Under the pieces are notes generated by a model that saw only the letters and a list, made by a program, of their open reading frames with translations, searched no databases and was not told the DNA's origin. The position numbers and the translations under genes are program-made. Positions 63,798-64,000 of a stretch of DNA of 64,000 bases are shown one piece after another. Source of the stretch: Pedobacter frigiditerrae (lineage in GTDB: Bacteria > Bacteroidota > Bacteroidia > Sphingobacteriales > Sphingobacteriaceae); the NCBI RefSeq assembly GCF_004331645.1, contig NZ_SJSK01000001.1, forward strand, positions 310,001-374,000, in the 5' to 3' direction. Positions within the stretch are counted from its first letter, which is position 1. Every line of letters starts with the position of its first letter.

Positions 63798-64000
63798 ATG
63801 ATAGATAATGAACAACTAATCCATAATTTTTACACTAGTTTTAAAAATAAGGATTACAAGGGAATGCAAGCTAGTTACGCAGACAATGCAATTTTTAGCG
63901 ATGCTGTTTTTAAAAATCTCAACTCCGAGCAAGTAAAAGCAATGTGGGAAATGCTAGTTGTCAAGGGCAAGGATATGAGGCTTGAATTTAGTAGAATTAC
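63798..64000 (+). CDS. NTF2-like (SnoaL-type) protein, N-terminal part
   Basis: ATG 63798 opens a frame that runs off the window. The 67 visible residues (LIHNFYTSFKNKDYKGMQASYADNAIFSDAVFKNL read in two parts) are the typical start of a nuclear-transport-factor-2-like/SnoaL domain. Function depends on the missing part. It follows the response regulator by 33 nt and may be cotranscribed. Confidence 0.75.
   Translation, partial: MIDNEQLIHNFYTSFKNKDYKGMQASYADNAIFSDAVFKNLNSEQVKAMWEMLVVKGKDMRLEFSRI

Overview
The window is chromosomal DNA from a member of the phylum Bacteroidota, most likely a Sphingobacteriaceae species close to Pedobacter. The evidence is the AT-rich sequence, the near absence of Shine-Dalgarno signals, -7 boxes of the TAnnTTTG type, and families typical of the phylum: GLPGLI, OMP beta-barrel/CarboxypepD_reg receptors, DUF5687, DUF2911, DUF3127 and vWA-YfbK. 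No rRNA, tRNA, CRISPR array, prophage, insertion sequence or plasmid function was found. Almost everything is ordinary, intact, densely packed chromosomal coding sequence.

Layout. 1-6.6 kb: end of dapF, a PIF1-like helicase, and an outer-membrane receptor paired with a GLPGLI protein. 6.6-9.7 kb: an RprX/RprY-like two-component system and a DUF3127 protein with an SSB-like acidic tip. 9.8-14.9 kb: a THUMP-type RNA methyltransferase, an XRE regulator, an HD phosphohydrolase, an unknown membrane protein, and a translationally coupled radical-SAM/DUF4130 pair presumed to act on DNA. 15-18 kb: an orphan PhoR-like kinase followed by a PhoU-like protein and a Pit phosphate transporter; both transcription units carry TTAACA direct repeats that look like Pho boxes. 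18-23.4 kb: a PaiB-like protein, an ECF sigma factor with a TonB-like anti-sigma partner, and a divergent vWA protein that carries a receptor-plug fragment.

23.4-24.15 kb is the longest non-coding stretch, with a terminator-like hairpin and an 11-bp tandem repeat. 24-29 kb: a DEAD-box helicase, rarA, and a DUF5687 permease/ATPase exporter. 29-37 kb: an OmpA lipoprotein, an oxidoreductase, an alpha/beta hydrolase, hutH, and a four-gene YtrA-type ABC operon with a palindromic operator beside its start. 37-43.5 kb: a TonB receptor with a small Cys/His-rich exported protein (possibly metal uptake), hutU, and a CLC-type channel whose leader is a clear fluoride riboswitch. 43.5-52 kb: a secreted FAD oxidoreductase, a TetR/UbiB-kinase pair, a second large receptor and an M1 peptidase. 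52-64 kb: an LEA-like lipoprotein, a PIG-L deacetylase/small membrane protein/SSS symporter operon, two divergent DUF2911 proteins, an NAD-binding protein, a DnaJ-KTSC fusion, a hydrolase, OsmC, a single-domain response regulator and the start of an NTF2-like gene.

The strongest regulatory readings are the fluoride riboswitch, the paired Pho-box-like repeats and the YtrA-type operator. No single locus looks like a wholly new defence or mobile system. The least understood conserved gene set is the radical-SAM/DUF4130 pair. Intergenic regions carry several families of dispersed palindromic repeats typical of Bacteroidota genomes.
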